This document shows, one piece after another, positions 9,836-19,305 of a stretch of DNA of 64,000 nt (its first letter is position 1; every line of letters starts with the position of its first letter). A program made the position numbers and the translations under genes. Under the pieces are notes generated by a model. It was given only the letters and a program-made list of their open reading frames with translations. It did not search any database and had not been told where the DNA came from. The DNA comes from Siphonobacter curvatus (GTDB taxonomy: Bacteria; Bacteroidota; Bacteroidia; Cytophagales; Spirosomataceae). The stretch lies in the NCBI RefSeq assembly GCF_002943425.1, contig NZ_PTRA01000001.1, forward strand, positions 1,612,001 through 1,676,000, read 5' to 3'.

Positions 9836-10468
9836 ATGAGTCTCCTCAGTGATTTAGAGTGGCGTTACGCTACTAAAAAAATGAACGGCGTTCCCGTTCC
9901 TCAGGAAAAGGTTGATATTATTCTTGAAGCAGCCCGTTTGGCTCCGACGTCTTCGGGTTTGCAGCCCTTTGAAATCCTGGTCATCACGAACCAGGCTTTG
10001 AAAGAACAAATCCTGCCGATTGCCAACAACCAAAGTCAGATTGTGGATGCTTCACACGTACTGGTTTTTGCGGCCTGGGATGACCTGGATGCTCAACGTA
10101 TCAACGATATGTTTCTGCACACGACTCGTGAACGCGGCTTACCCGACGATCGCATGGACAGCTACAAAAACATGTTATTAAGCGTATACGGAGCTAAAAC
10201 TGCTGAGGAGAACTTCCAGGCAGCTGCTCGTCAGGCGTATATCGCTTTTGGTATTGCCATCGCAGCCGCCGCTGAGCAACGCGTAGATGCGACACCGATG
10301 GAAGGCTTCAACGCCGCTGCGTTGGATGAATTACTGAATCTGAAAGAAAAAGGCCTACGTAGTGTAACCTTATTACCCCTGGGCTACCGCGACGAATCAG
10401 GCGATTGGTTGGCTCCGATGAAAAAGGTACGGAAGCCGAAAGATCAGTTTATTACGGAACTGAATTAG
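9836..10468 (+). CDS. NAD(P)H-dependent nitroreductase family oxidoreductase
   Basis: A 210-aa flavoprotein of the nitroreductase (NfsB/YdgI-like) superfamily, expected to use FMN and NAD(P)H to reduce nitroaromatics or quinones. It starts MSLLSDLEWRYATKKMNG, with the usual R-x-x-x-K-x-[FM] FMN-binding start. It continues with ARLAPTSSGLQPFEILV and a C-terminal VTLLPLGYRDESGD segment that fits the family's LGYR/LGY motif. It is cytoplasmic and monocistronic. The physiological substrate is unknown. Confidence 0.9.
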   Translation: MSLLSDLEWRYATKKMNGVPVPQEKVDIILEAARLAPTSSGLQPFEILVITNQALKEQILPIANNQSQIVDASHVLVFAAWDDLDAQRINDMFLHTTRERGLPDDRMDSYKNMLLSVYGAKTAEENFQAAARQAYIAFGIAIAAAAEQRVDATPMEGFNAAALDELLNLKEKGLRSVTLLPLGYRDESGDWLAPMKKVRKPKDQFITELN

Positions 10469-10585
10469 TTTATGGTTGATAGTTGTTGGTTAATAGTGAG
10501 GAAAGCTTATCACTTTTAGAAAGTCTAAAGCTAAAAGTATATGGCTTTCCAAGACTATCCAACTCATCGAAAACCAACAACGAAT

Positions 10586-10630
10586 AAAAAAGCGAGGCGT
10601 TTCCAGATTCTGGAAACGCCTCGCTTTTTA
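10586..10630 (-). terminator. grpE-dnaJ operon terminator
   Basis: A 17-bp perfect stem, GCGAGGCGTTTCCAGA paired with TCTGGAAACGCCTCGC, lies directly after the dnaJ stop. It has A/T runs on both sides, so it could work in both directions. Confidence 0.85.
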
Positions 10631-11779
10631 ACTGAAGAAGTCCTTCATTTTTTCGAAGAACGATTTATCATTTTTCGTTGGACGCGGCTGGAAGTTCGGT
10701 GAAGTCCGTAGTCGTTCCAATATGCCTCGTTCTTCTGCGGAGAGTACGCGGGGCGTCCAGACGTTTACGTAAATCAACTGGTCACCCCGGCCGTAGCTGT
10801 TCAATTGGGGAATACCCTTGCCTTTCATCCGTAAGATCTTACCGCTTTGCGTACCGGGTTCCAGAGTAATTTTGGCCCGGCCTTCAATCGTCGGGACTTC
10901 TAGGGAGGTCCCCAGTGCCGCGTCTACAAAGTTAACGTACAGCTCATGCACGACGTTATTACCGTCGCGTTTCAGGTCGGCATTCTCTTCTTCCTCTACT
11001 ACAATGAGCAGATCGCCGGGAATACCACCCCGGGGCGGCACGTTACCCTTGCCGCCCATCGACAGTTGCATGCCTTCCGCTACGCCCGCCGGAATCTTGA
11101 TCGAGATTACCTCTTCGGCCAGCGTACGGCCTTCGCCCATACATACGTCGCACTTGGAATCTACGATTTTCCCTTCGCCGTTACAGGTCGAACAGGTGCT
11201 GGCCGTCACCATCTGGCCCAGCATGGTCTGCTGTACTCGGCGAACCTGACCTTGACCGTTACAGGTCGGACAGGTGCGTAAGGACGTACCGTTTTTTGAG
11301 CCATTACCACCGCAGGCATTACAGCTGACGTGGCGTTTTACTTTGATTTTCTTTTCAACGCCGTTGGCTACTTCCTGTAAATCAAGTTTGAGCTTGATGC
11401 GTAAATCCGAGCCTTTCCGAACGCGTTGTTGCTGACGGCCACCGCCCCCAAAGCCACCGCCGAAGAAGCTGCCAAAAGGACTGCCTTCACCAAAAATATC
11501 GCCGAATTGAGAGAAAATATCCTCGGCATTTTGCGGACCTGAGTACCCTCCGCCCATACCCGCGTGACCGAACTGGTCGTAACGGGCTTTTTTGTTGGGA
11601 TCAGAAAGTACTTCGTAGGCTTCTGCCGCCTCTTTGAATTTATCTTCCGCTTCCGGGTTGTCGGGATTTTTATCGGGGTGATACTTAATCGCCAGTTTCC
11701 GGTATGCTTTCTTAATCTCCTCTTCCGTCGAAGACTTGGAGACGCCTAATATTTCGTAATAGTCACGCTTTTGTGCCAT
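10628..11779 (-). CDS. dnaJ: Molecular chaperone DnaJ
   Basis: DnaJ is the Hsp40 co-chaperone that delivers substrates to DnaK and stimulates its ATPase. The 383-aa protein has a J domain with HPD at 34-36, a Gly/Phe-rich linker (about 72-115), and four CxxCxGxG zinc repeats between 153 and 220 ([32 protein letters not shown]). The C-terminal substrate-binding domains follow. It is a complete type I DnaJ. It lies 80 nt downstream of grpE on the same strand; dnaK is not in the window. Confidence 0.98.
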   Translation of the reverse strand: MAQKRDYYEILGVSKSSTEEEIKKAYRKLAIKYHPDKNPDNPEAEDKFKEAAEAYEVLSDPNKKARYDQFGHAGMGGGYSGPQNAEDIFSQFGDIFGEGSPFGSFFGGGFGGGGRQQQRVRKGSDLRIKLKLDLQEVANGVEKKIKVKRHVSCNACGGNGSKNGTSLRTCPTCNGQGQVRRVQQTMLGQMVTASTCSTCNGEGKIVDSKCDVCMGEGRTLAEEVISIKIPAGVAEGMQLSMGGKGNVPPRGGIPGDLLIVVEEEENADLKRDGNNVVHELYVNFVDAALGTSLEVPTIEGRAKITLEPGTQSGKILRMKGKGIPQLNSYGRGDQLIYVNVWTPRVLSAEERGILERLRTSPNFQPRPTKNDKSFFEKMKDFFS

Positions 11780-11795
11780 CTTTTTTCAATCAAGA

Positions 11796-11849
11796 AATGA
11801 GCGAATGAGGAAAAGAATGAAGTGGGGAAGAATTAATCATTCGCTCATT
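11796..11849. repeat. Long-armed hairpin between grpE and dnaJ
   Basis: AATGAGCGAATGA (11796-11808) is exactly complementary to TCATTCGCTCATT (11837-11849), with a 28-nt loop. It fills most of the grpE-dnaJ spacer. Similar GAATGA-type hairpins occur at 39957-40015 and 40861-40943. Confidence 0.7.
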
Positions 11850-11859
11850 CGAACTATGA

Positions 11860-12408
11860 TTATACCCCGACCACAACCTTCGCAAAGCGAATCACTTTGT
11901 CGCCCAAGTAATATCCTTTTTCTACCTCATCAATTACTTTTCCTTTCAGGTCTTCCGAAGGAGCGGGGAACTGGGTGATGCTTTCGTGCAGATCGGGATC
12001 GAAGGCCTGACCTTTCGATTCCATCGGCTTCAATCCTTTGCCGGCTACGGCTTTGGTCAGTTTATTGAAGATCAGCTCAATGCCTTGGGTATCCACTTTG
12101 CCATCTTCACCGTAGGTGGCCTGGGCCCGCTCAATATCGTCCAGTACGGGTAAAATGGCTTTGATTACGTTCTCAGAAGCCGTCTTTACCAGTTCGTCTT
12201 TTTCCCGCAGCGTACGCTTACGGAAATTGTCGAATTCAGCGACCAGGCGAATGTATTTATCTTTTAGCTCTGCATTCTCAGACTGTAGTTTCTGCTCTGC
12301 AGACGGCTGATCCGTCGTTTCAGCTGCTGATCCATTGGTCTCAGCAACGTTGTCAGCCTGGGGAGTTTGTTCGTTCTCTTCGGGTTGCGTAAATTCCGGA
12401 TTCGTCAT
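11860..12408 (-). CDS. grpE: Nucleotide exchange factor GrpE
   Basis: GrpE releases ADP from DnaK. The 182-aa product has an acidic, disordered N-terminus (to about 35), a long coiled-coil dimer helix, the family pattern YIRLVAEFDNFRKRT, and a C-terminal beta domain ending YYLGDKVIRFAKVVVG. It is the first gene of a grpE-dnaJ operon. A minus-strand TAATTTTG (12448-12441) about 35 nt upstream is a possible -7 element. No CIRCE-type inverted repeat was seen. Confidence 0.97.
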   Translation of the reverse strand: MTNPEFTQPEENEQTPQADNVAETNGSAAETTDQPSAEQKLQSENAELKDKYIRLVAEFDNFRKRTLREKDELVKTASENVIKAILPVLDDIERAQATYGEDGKVDTQGIELIFNKLTKAVAGKGLKPMESKGQAFDPDLHESITQFPAPSEDLKGKVIDEVEKGYYLGDKVIRFAKVVVGV

Positions 12409-12631
12409 GTCTTATGTACTTTTTTACCAGTAAAGTTTCGCAAAATTAGCTTGCCAATGCGGTTTTCGCTGACAGAATGACATTTTACTTTAGAAAGTCA
12501 GAAAAGTAAACCGACAAAACCAAAGATTCACATCGTAATACATTCTGTAGATCAGTAGGCTAGGAGCGGTAAACTGAAAAGACACATCGCTGGAATGAAT
12601 TGAGCCCATCAGCGGTTTACAGGCAAGAACG

Positions 12632-12639
12632 TACTTTTG
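12632..12639 (+). promoter_or_regulatory. Promoter -7 element for queG
   Basis: TACTTTTG at 12632-12639, 31 nt before the queG ATG, matches the recurrent TAnnTTTG element. No clear -33 TTG was assigned. Confidence 0.4.
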
Positions 12640-12669
12640 CAGTAGCAAGTAAAGGCTTCATCACTTTCT

Positions 12670-13611
12670 ATGACCGTTTCCGACATCATCCAGCAAGAAA
12701 ACGCGTTGCGTATCAAAGAAATCGCCCGGGATTTGGGCTTCGATTTTTGCGGGATCTCGCGGGCAGATTTTCTGGAAGAGGAAGCCCCCCGCCTGGAAAA
12801 ATGGCTACGGCTGGGCCGTCACGGGAAAATGCAGTACATGGAAAATCACTTCGACAAACGGCTGGATCCCCGCCTGCTGGTGGAGGGAGCTAAATCAGTC
12901 GTATCGCTGCTGTACAATTATTATCCCGAAGAAACCTTACCCGAAGGTGATGAAGATCTGAAGATCGCCAAGTACGCGTACGGCGTCGATTACCACTTTG
13001 TCATCAAAGATAAACTCAAGGATTTTTTAAGCCGGATTCAGGAAGAAATCGGGGCAGTAGATGGGCGTTGCTTTGTCGATTCGGCTCCCGTGATGGAAAA
13101 AGCCTGGGCCAAACAGGCGGGTTTAGGCTGGATCGGTAAAAACAGTAACCTGATTACCCGCAAGAGCGGTAGTTTCTTTTTTATCGCCGAACTCATCATT
13201 GATCTCGACCTGCAACCCGACGGCCCCATGGCAGATTACTGCGGCACCTGCACCCGCTGCATCGATGCCTGTCCCACGGATGCTATCTCCGAACCCTATG
13301 GCGTAGACGGTAGCCGTTGCATCAGTTACCTGACCATCGAATTAAAAGAATCCATTCCTGAATCATTTAAAGGACACACGAAAAACTGGGTGTTTGGCTG
13401 TGACATTTGTCAGGACGTTTGTCCCTGGAATCGTTTTTCCCAACCCCACCGGGAATCCGCTTTTCACTTACCCGACGAACTCAAAACTTTCCAAGCCCGT
13501 GATTGGCAGGAACTTACCGAAGAGACCTTTCGCCGCGTCTTTAAAAAATCGCCACTGAAGCGTGCTAAGTACGAAGGACTTCAGCGAAATGTACTATTTG
13601 TAACAGAGTAA
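12670..13611 (+). CDS. queG: Epoxyqueuosine reductase QueG
   Basis: QueG carries out the last step of queuosine synthesis, reducing epoxyqueuosine in tRNA with cobalamin and two [4Fe-4S] clusters. The 313-aa protein has the catalytic-region motif [15 protein letters not shown] (about 133-147). The two cluster motifs are [12 protein letters not shown] (Cys191, 194, 197, 201) and [11 protein letters not shown] (Cys244, 247, 251) with Cys217. It lacks the long C-terminal HEAT repeats found in some homologues. Start at ATG 12670. Other queuosine genes are not in the window. Confidence 0.95.
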   Translation: MTVSDIIQQENALRIKEIARDLGFDFCGISRADFLEEEAPRLEKWLRLGRHGKMQYMENHFDKRLDPRLLVEGAKSVVSLLYNYYPEETLPEGDEDLKIAKYAYGVDYHFVIKDKLKDFLSRIQEEIGAVDGRCFVDSAPVMEKAWAKQAGLGWIGKNSNLITRKSGSFFFIAELIIDLDLQPDGPMADYCGTCTRCIDACPTDAISEPYGVDGSRCISYLTIELKESIPESFKGHTKNWVFGCDICQDVCPWNRFSQPHRESAFHLPDELKTFQARDWQELTEETFRRVFKKSPLKRAKYEGLQRNVLFVTE

Positions 13612-13713
13612 AAAATATTCAACTGTAGAAAACTTTCTGCACATTTTCCTACGTAGGTATGCAGGAACGCTATTTTTCACTTACGGTTCACAATTTTTAC
13701 TCTCACTTCAATC

Positions 13714-14364
13714 ATGAAAAAGTACATTTTTGCTGCTTTCCTGGCAATCGCCATGGTCCGGGGAGCTCAGGCACAGGATAATTTATCTTGGGGCCTTATG
13801 GGTGGTGTTTCAATCGCTAAGTTTGGCGGCGGTGGAGCAGGTAACGCCAATTTTAAAACCGGTGGTACGGGCGGTCTATTCATCAACTACAGCATCAACG
13901 AACGCTTTGGGGTAGGTGGACAAGCTTTGTATACCCAACTGGGTAGTAAGTTTGGTGGTCTGCCTACGGAAGTACGATTGAATTATCTGCAAATTCCGAT
14001 CCTGGCTACTTTCTACCTGAACGATCGGGGAGCAGCCTTTCGTCCTAAAATTTTCGCGGGTCCTTATGTCGGATTTCTCCTGGGAGCCCGTAATGAAAAT
14101 GGGGACAACATCAACGCAAACAAGGATCGTTACACGGCGGCTGATGCCGGTCTGCACTTAGGAGCGGGCTTTAATTACCGTTTGAGCGACCGCGTATGGC
14201 TTAATTTCGATGCCCGTTACGGCTTAGGTCTGGTGAATGTAGCCAAGCCCGTATACGGCAGCGGAGACATTAACAACCGGAACATTGGTATCAACCTGGG
14301 CGTTAGTTTCCCATTAGGAAAATACCAGCCCAGCACGGGTCGGTTTACGTCCTCCCGTCGATAA
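13714..14364 (+). CDS. PorT-family outer-membrane beta-barrel protein
   Basis: A 216-aa secreted protein with a signal peptide ending AQAQ (about 20) and a Gly/aromatic alternating beta-barrel pattern. It includes GGVSIAKFGGGG near the start, LRLNYLQIPIL-type strands in the middle (LNYLQIPILATFYL) and a terminal strand IGINLGVSFPLGK. This is the Bacteroidota outer membrane beta-barrel (PorT-like) family. The function of this member is unknown. It is monocistronic with a strong terminator. Confidence 0.85.
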   Translation: MKKYIFAAFLAIAMVRGAQAQDNLSWGLMGGVSIAKFGGGGAGNANFKTGGTGGLFINYSINERFGVGGQALYTQLGSKFGGLPTEVRLNYLQIPILATFYLNDRGAAFRPKIFAGPYVGFLLGARNENGDNINANKDRYTAADAGLHLGAGFNYRLSDRVWLNFDARYGLGLVNVAKPVYGSGDINNRNIGINLGVSFPLGKYQPSTGRFTSSRR

Positions 14365-14383
14365 GTTTGACGAACGTATAGGT

Positions 14384-14416
14384 AAAAGAGACGCTCTGCA
14401 CAAGAGCGTCTCTTTT
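14384..14416 (+). terminator. Terminator after the PorT-like gene
   Basis: Perfect stem AAAAGAGACGCTCT / AGAGCGTCTCTTTT with loop GCACA. Confidence 0.85.
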
Positions 14417-14483
14417 CGTTTGTAAAGGGGGCTGGTCCACTTTTATTAAAGCTCCAGCATAGGTATCTAAACCTCTGCAAACT

Positions 14484-15485
14484 ATGTTTATTGTCGATCA
14501 GCCTACACTGGCCGTATTTTTCTGTTTGATTACGATGCTTTGTTGGGGGTCCTGGAGTAACGGGCAAAAGATTGTCACACAGTCGGCTCCCTTACAGGTA
14601 TTCTATCGGGATTATGTATACGGAATTGTACTCCTATCGCTGATTCTGGCTTTTACTTTAGGGAGTATCGGCGAGGAAGGCCGCCCCTTTCTGGAAGACA
14701 TTCAGCAGGCAACGCTTCAAAATCTGGCCCTGGCTTTGGCGGGCGGTATTCTGTTTAATATTGGCAATACGCTGTTAACCGTCGGAATCAATCTCTCCGG
14801 AATCGCCATTGCCATGCCCGTCGGTACGGGGCTTTCGATGGCTCTTGGTATTATCGTTAATTACATTGCCAAACCTGATGGGGATTTGACCTTATTGGCC
14901 ATCGGCGGCGGACTGGTACTGGTTTCCATCGGCATGTGTGCCCTGGCGTATGTGGCCCGGGAAGAAGATAGCGAGGAAAAATCCGATAGTAAAGGTATTT
15001 GGGTAGCTCTGGCGGGCGGATTGGTTTCGGGCTTTTTCTTTCTGGTGATTACCAGTTCGATTATTGAAGAACTATCCTTTCCGCAGAAAGATAAACTGAC
15101 GCCGTATACAGGTCTCGTACTCTTTGCGTTTGGCATATTGCTAAGTAATCCGTTGCTGGAACGCATCCTCGAACGACTCAAGCTGACGGGCGATGATAAC
15201 GAGACGCCTTACAAAGAAGTACCTCGTCGGGAGCATCTGCTGGGGTTGGCGAGTGGTTTGCTGTGGTGCGTGGGTATGATTACCCTTTTACTAGGTTCGC
15301 AGGAAGCAGGCGATGCCATTTCGTACGGGCTTAGTCAGGGGGCAACCGTAGTTTCCGTACTGTGGGGTTTATTCGCCTGGAAAGAATTTAAAGATGCTCC
15401 TGCCAAAGCGAATCGATACCTCTGGCTGATGGGAGCATCTTATGTCGTAGGGCTAGCCCTCATTATTATGGCTCGCAGCTCATAG
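14484..15485 (+). CDS. DMT-superfamily sugar/solute transporter (GRP/RhaT-like)
   Basis: A 333-aa inner-membrane protein with ten predicted hydrophobic helices in two repeats. It begins with CLITMLCWGSWSNGQKI, the conserved G-S-W first-helix pattern of the glucose/ribose porter (GRP) and RhaT families. A charged loop (about 165-175, EEDSEEKSDSK) splits the halves. Import of a sugar by proton symport is inferred from the family, and substrate is not determined. Its last 6 nt overlap the convergent GH76 gene. Confidence 0.8.
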   Translation: MFIVDQPTLAVFFCLITMLCWGSWSNGQKIVTQSAPLQVFYRDYVYGIVLLSLILAFTLGSIGEEGRPFLEDIQQATLQNLALALAGGILFNIGNTLLTVGINLSGIAIAMPVGTGLSMALGIIVNYIAKPDGDLTLLAIGGGLVLVSIGMCALAYVAREEDSEEKSDSKGIWVALAGGLVSGFFFLVITSSIIEELSFPQKDKLTPYTGLVLFAFGILLSNPLLERILERLKLTGDDNETPYKEVPRREHLLGLASGLLWCVGMITLLLGSQEAGDAISYGLSQGATVVSVLWGLFAWKEFKDAPAKANRYLWLMGASYVVGLALIIMARSS

Positions 15486-16538
15486 TTTAAGGGTTTGTAA
15501 GCGGGCGTACATTTCCAGCATGGCCGCCTGGTCAATTAACGTTTTCCAGGGCTTTTTGCCGATTAGTTCCTTTGCGTCTTTTTCTTCTTTCCAAATTCGT
15601 TCCGCATCCTGTTTGAAGAGTTTCAGGTACTGAGGGTCAGCATCAACCTGATACAACTCAATATACCCCCGTAGCAAGACTACATTAAACCAGTAGTGAT
15701 CCGGAAATTTCTGTTTCCGGAAAAAATGCTGGCGAGCGGCTTTGGCTACCCGTTGAGCTTCCTGCAGGTATTTCTTCTCTTTGGTAAGTTCATACAGCAA
15801 CACACTTGACTGGAGCATGGTCCCCGTATTGTAGGTGTATATCGCGGAATCGATCTTCATACTGGGCAATTTTACTGCGTCGTAGTATACACCCGAAGGA
15901 GCCTGTAAATGCGTATTCGTCCAGCGGTACAGATCCAGAGCTGTATCGAGGTACTTCCGATCTTTTTTGATTTTATAGAGTTGCAGGGCAATTAGGACGC
16001 CCGGCCCGTTTGAGCAGGTATTTTTGGTCGTCTTATCGTCTTCTTTCCAGTAGATACCGCCGCCACCGGCCTGATCGTAGCCCGTCATCATAAAGCGATA
16101 AATCAACTCGGCCGTATCGAGATAGGATTTCTGTTTGGTTCGCTGATACGCATCCAGACAGGCTATGGCAATCCATTGATTATCATCGAAAAACCGCGTA
16201 TCGATCTTCTCCTTGGTCACGTAAGCCTGGTACCCCGGTGCTGGCGGATTTTCGTTGTAATACTGCTGGATGGTTTTCAGGACTGGACCGAGGTAGGACT
16301 GTTTCGGCTCCAGTACTTCCATTTCATTGGCGGCCTGAACCAAAGCACACAAGGGCCAGAGGTACGAATGCGGCTTTTCATTATGAGCCGCGTCGTTGGT
16401 CTCCTTATATAAGGCCGAAGCGGGGTCGTAGAAGACGGTTTGAATGTTTTCCTGAATGCGGTGCAGGCGTTCAGTCTGGGCCTGAAGAGTACCGGCTAGC
16501 GACAACAGGCCGGCCAGCGTGAAGACTATTTTTTTCAT
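15480..16538 (-). CDS. Secreted glycoside hydrolase family 76 (alpha-1,6-mannanase-like)
   Basis: A 352-aa protein with a signal peptide ending LQAQ (about 21) and an alpha/alpha-toroid pattern. FFDDNQW carries the paired catalytic Asp118-Asp119 of GH76. GGGIYWKEDD and NTCSNGPG are further GH76-type motifs. GH76 enzymes cut alpha-1,6-mannan backbones. The gene converges with the DMT transporter, so shared carbohydrate use is possible but not shown. No SusC/D pair is nearby. Confidence 0.85.
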   Translation of the reverse strand: MKKIVFTLAGLLSLAGTLQAQTERLHRIQENIQTVFYDPASALYKETNDAAHNEKPHSYLWPLCALVQAANEMEVLEPKQSYLGPVLKTIQQYYNENPPAPGYQAYVTKEKIDTRFFDDNQWIAIACLDAYQRTKQKSYLDTAELIYRFMMTGYDQAGGGGIYWKEDDKTTKNTCSNGPGVLIALQLYKIKKDRKYLDTALDLYRWTNTHLQAPSGVYYDAVKLPSMKIDSAIYTYNTGTMLQSSVLLYELTKEKKYLQEAQRVAKAARQHFFRKQKFPDHYWFNVVLLRGYIELYQVDADPQYLKLFKQDAERIWKEEKDAKELIGKKPWKTLIDQAAMLEMYARLQTLKL

Positions 16539-16615
16539 ACTTAGGTTTAAAGGGTTTCCTTCTGTATGAGATAGTAATGACAGGGACCGGATAACTCTGC
16601 TTTGGTGAAGAAAAC

Positions 16616-16951
16616 TTAGAGACTTGCCAGTTTCTCACTTTCCAGGTTCAGAAATTCCTGGAAACGTTCATGAATGTTTTGATAAATCCCTACCCAGCGT
16701 TTCCCTTCTTCGGTTAATACGGCCCCGCCACCGCGTTCGCCGCCCGCTTGGGTACTCACCAGCGGACTAGGGGCCTGCTTGTTGACTGACTGAATCAGAT
16801 CCCAGGCTCGTTTGTACGACATCCCCAGGGCTTTGGCCGAGGCCGAAATGGAGCCCGTCCGTTCGATTTGTTCCAGTAAACGCAACTTGCCAATGCCGAT
16901 AAAACGGTCTTCGCCTTCAATCCAGATGCGGCCATTTAGTTTGAATGCCAT
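16616..16951 (-). CDS. ModE-type winged-helix transcriptional regulator
   Basis: A 111-aa protein consisting only of the N-terminal ModE/LysR-like DNA-binding domain. It includes GIGKLRLLEQIERTGSISASAKALGMSYKRAWDLI and the wing-region Gly-rich stretch GGERGGGAVLT. The molybdate-binding TOBE/MOP domain of full ModE is absent. Such short ModE-like regulators usually control molybdate uptake or molybdenum enzymes; none of these is adjacent. mogA lies 3.4 kb away. The role is inferred from family only. Confidence 0.85.
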   Translation of the reverse strand: MAFKLNGRIWIEGEDRFIGIGKLRLLEQIERTGSISASAKALGMSYKRAWDLIQSVNKQAPSPLVSTQAGGERGGGAVLTEEGKRWVGIYQNIHERFQEFLNLESEKLASL

Positions 16952-17027
16952 TGTGAGTAAATAAATTAACGGTGGTAATGCTGGGACGAAAGTACAGCTG
17001 GAGGAAGATACTATGTCTTAAAAATGA

Positions 17028-17064
17028 AACTTCCCAATCGTTTGTAAGCGATCGGGAAGTTTTT
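17028..17064 (-). terminator. Terminator of the TetR-MFS operon
   Basis: AACTTCCCAATCG pairs with CGATCGGGAAGTT (one wobble), loop of 8 nt, with A/T runs on both sides. It lies directly after the MFS gene on the minus strand. Confidence 0.7.
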
Positions 17065-17086
17065 AAAACTCTAATTCGGGCCGATT

Positions 17087-18325
17087 TTACACGGGTACTG
17101 CCGGTGTGGCCAATTTTCGCTGGACCATCTGATTGACGAAGTACATCATCACAATGGCCAGAATGGAACCGGCAATGACTACGTAACTCAGTCGGTCGTA
17201 ATGCTCGATGTAACCCGAGGGCGTTTCCGAGACAATGAATCCGGCGGCAGCGGCGGCCAGCCCACCAGCCATTTGCTGCACCGAAGCATTAATGCTCATA
17301 AACGCTCCGCGGTCCTGCGGCTTGGGAATAGCCGTCATCAAAGCTGAGGAAGAAATGATACGGGACGTGATGCCCATGAAAAGAAAGACGTTGATAACAA
17401 TGACAATCCAGATCGGGGTAGGGCCTAGGTTTCCATAAATCCCCGTCATGATCATTGACAGGATCGATCCGATTACAAACAAACGGTACTTGCCAATGAC
17501 ATCGCTGTATTTCCCAATAAGCGGCCCGGCAATCATTGAGCTGATCCCCGTTACGATGTAGACCATCGGAAGTTTATCAAACGGAATTTTCAGGTTATGG
17601 ACACTGAACGCACTGCCAAAGGGCATTAGCATGTAGCCGCCCATCGCCAGTAAGGTCGTCGTAGCGAAAGCCAGCAGGTAGTTGGACTGCGAAAGCGTTT
17701 GACCCAAGTGCTTGAAGGCGTTATGCTCCGTATTAAGTCCCAGGTGTTTGTCGATGGGCTTTAGATACACCAAAATCAGAATGCCGATGATGATACAGAA
17801 AAGTACAATCATCGTAAAGGGCGAATGCCAGCCAAATTCATTAGCTAAATACAATCCAATGGGGATGCCCAGTACCTGACTGGTAGCAAAGGCCATTTGC
17901 ACAAAACCCATCACGCGACCCCGTACTTCAAGGGCAAACAAATCGGTAATGATAGCCGAGCAAATCGAACCAATAACGCCGCCGAACAAACCCGTAAAAA
18001 TGCGGGCAAAGAGCAGAAAGTGAAAATCCGTCGCGATGCTGCACAAAAAGGTACCGAGCGTAAAACCCGTATAGAAAAACAGGAGCAGCTTTTTGCGGTC
18101 AAAATTGTCAGCGAAGCCCGCCGCCAGCAGTCCTGAAGCTCCGGCACTGAAGGCGTACGCCGACACAACCCAGCCAAACTGTACAGGGGTGATGTGTAAG
18201 GTTGGCATCAGGATGGCTCCGAGCGGCGAAAGAACCATGAAATCCAGAATAATGGTAAACTGTAAAATGGCCAGTACGGCGATGACGAAGCCTTCGTAGC
18301 GGGTAAAACGTGCGGAAGATGCCAT
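17087..18325 (-). CDS. MFS transporter, drug-efflux type (DHA1-like)
   Basis: A 412-aa inner-membrane protein with 12 predicted helices. Loop 2-3 carries GFADNFDRKKLLL, the MFS motif A (G-x-x-x-D-x-x-x-R/K). ILDFMVLSPLGAILMP resembles the helix-1 region of DHA1 efflux pumps, and ALEVRGRVMGFVQMAFATSQVLGIPIG matches motif C-like sequence. It lies 72 nt downstream of a TetR regulator on the same strand, so export of a compound sensed by that regulator is the likely role. The substrate is unknown. Confidence 0.88.
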   Translation of the reverse strand: MASSARFTRYEGFVIAVLAILQFTIILDFMVLSPLGAILMPTLHITPVQFGWVVSAYAFSAGASGLLAAGFADNFDRKKLLLFFYTGFTLGTFLCSIATDFHFLLFARIFTGLFGGVIGSICSAIITDLFALEVRGRVMGFVQMAFATSQVLGIPIGLYLANEFGWHSPFTMIVLFCIIIGILILVYLKPIDKHLGLNTEHNAFKHLGQTLSQSNYLLAFATTTLLAMGGYMLMPFGSAFSVHNLKIPFDKLPMVYIVTGISSMIAGPLIGKYSDVIGKYRLFVIGSILSMIMTGIYGNLGPTPIWIVIVINVFLFMGITSRIISSSALMTAIPKPQDRGAFMSINASVQQMAGGLAAAAAGFIVSETPSGYIEHYDRLSYVVIAGSILAIVMMYFVNQMVQRKLATPAVPV

Positions 18326-18397
18326 GAATTGAGTTAGGAAGAGAAAAAGGATAATGGTTTACAAGAGTAGTTCTACGCGAACGACACCCGCATAACC

Positions 18398-18991
18398 CTA
18401 AGGTTTAAGTGCTTTTAAAACTAATTCCAGAGCCTGTAGAAGAACCGACTCCGTGAGCTGAAACGCCGGGTGGTTAGGGAAGCTCCGGCCCTGAACATGA
18501 AATTTCACCAGTTGATACAAGGGCGAAAAAGCTACTGACCAGTAGACTTCGAACGGGAGACTAACCAGTTCATTGCGGGCAATATTGTTTCGTACAAACT
18601 GACCTAGCTTTTGGTGAAACTCCGGTCCCAGTAATTCGCTAGCCCGCTGATGGTACGGTGAATGACGAATTTGTTCCATGAACAGCGAGGCCATCGGGTT
18701 TTCCAGACAAAAGCGAGCCCGATTCAGCCATTGAATCCGCAATCCTTCCGCAAAGGACATGTCAGGATTGAAATGCTCCAGCGTAGCGATCATCATACGA
18801 CGGTTTTCTTCCACGCTCAGCTGGACAATCAGATCATCCCGATCATGATAGTAAATGTACAGCGTGGCTGGAGAGACATTGGCGGCCTTAGCCAGGCGTT
18901 GCATACTCAAGCCATCCAGACCGCTTTCCACAATCATGGTAATGGCCTTTTCGCGAATGGCCTGTTCTTTAGTTTCGTCTTTGTACCTCAT
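18398..18991 (-). CDS. TetR/AcrR family transcriptional repressor
   Basis: A 197-aa protein with a TetR N-terminal helix-turn-helix (about 12-60): AITMIVESGLDGLSMQRLAKAANVSPATLYIYY. The C-terminal domain is the variable ligand-binding region. It is the first gene of a two-gene unit with the downstream MFS exporter. A near-perfect 24-bp palindrome at 19001-19024, 9 nt before its start codon, is the probable operator, which indicates autorepression. Confidence 0.9.
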   Translation of the reverse strand: MRYKDETKEQAIREKAITMIVESGLDGLSMQRLAKAANVSPATLYIYYHDRDDLIVQLSVEENRRMMIATLEHFNPDMSFAEGLRIQWLNRARFCLENPMASLFMEQIRHSPYHQRASELLGPEFHQKLGQFVRNNIARNELVSLPFEVYWSVAFSPLYQLVKFHVQGRSFPNHPAFQLTESVLLQALELVLKALKP

Positions 18992-19000
18992 TTTGTTAGC

Positions 19001-19024
19001 AAATAAATGAACGTTTGTTTATTT
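19001..19024. promoter_or_regulatory. Palindromic operator candidate for the TetR regulator
   Basis: The half-sites AAATAAATGAAC (19001-19012) and GTTTGTTTATTT (19013-19024) are inverted copies matching at 10 of 12 positions. The size and position, just upstream of the TetR start codon at 18991, suit a TetR-dimer site. Confidence 0.65.
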
Positions 19025-19305
19025 ATACAATAGCAGACGAATCCTTTTCTTGACACTAGGGTCGAATGAGGTAAGCATGCCGCACTAGTGGGTGGAATTT
19101 CTATACTTGGCAAGAACTTAGCAATCGTCTATTCGCAAACGGTTGGGGCATTGTAAAAACAACATGTTTTAAATGGTGCCCTGTTTATCAGTGGTTTACG
19201 TAAATTGATTTTTCATTGATTGGTAAACGTTTGTAGCGTTTTGGCTCGCTTGAGGTATGGCTTTTTCAACAGAAAAGGTACAACCCAACGTAAAGAACTA
19301 AAAAC
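19025..19305. other. Intergenic region between the TetR and DJ-1/PfpI genes
   Basis: Together with the operator this gap is 314 nt. It should hold divergent promoters for the TetR gene and the PfpI-like gene. I see no ORF, repeat copy or strong hairpin in it, and no clear TAnnTTTG element close to 19306. Confidence 0.4.

Noticed and set aside
10470-10585. GGTTGATAG/TTGTTGGTTAAT spacer words near 10480, also near 39925, 40700 and 61400
   Set aside because: They look like a family of low-complexity TTGGTT-type spacer sequence, but no consistent length, boundary or pairing could be defined.
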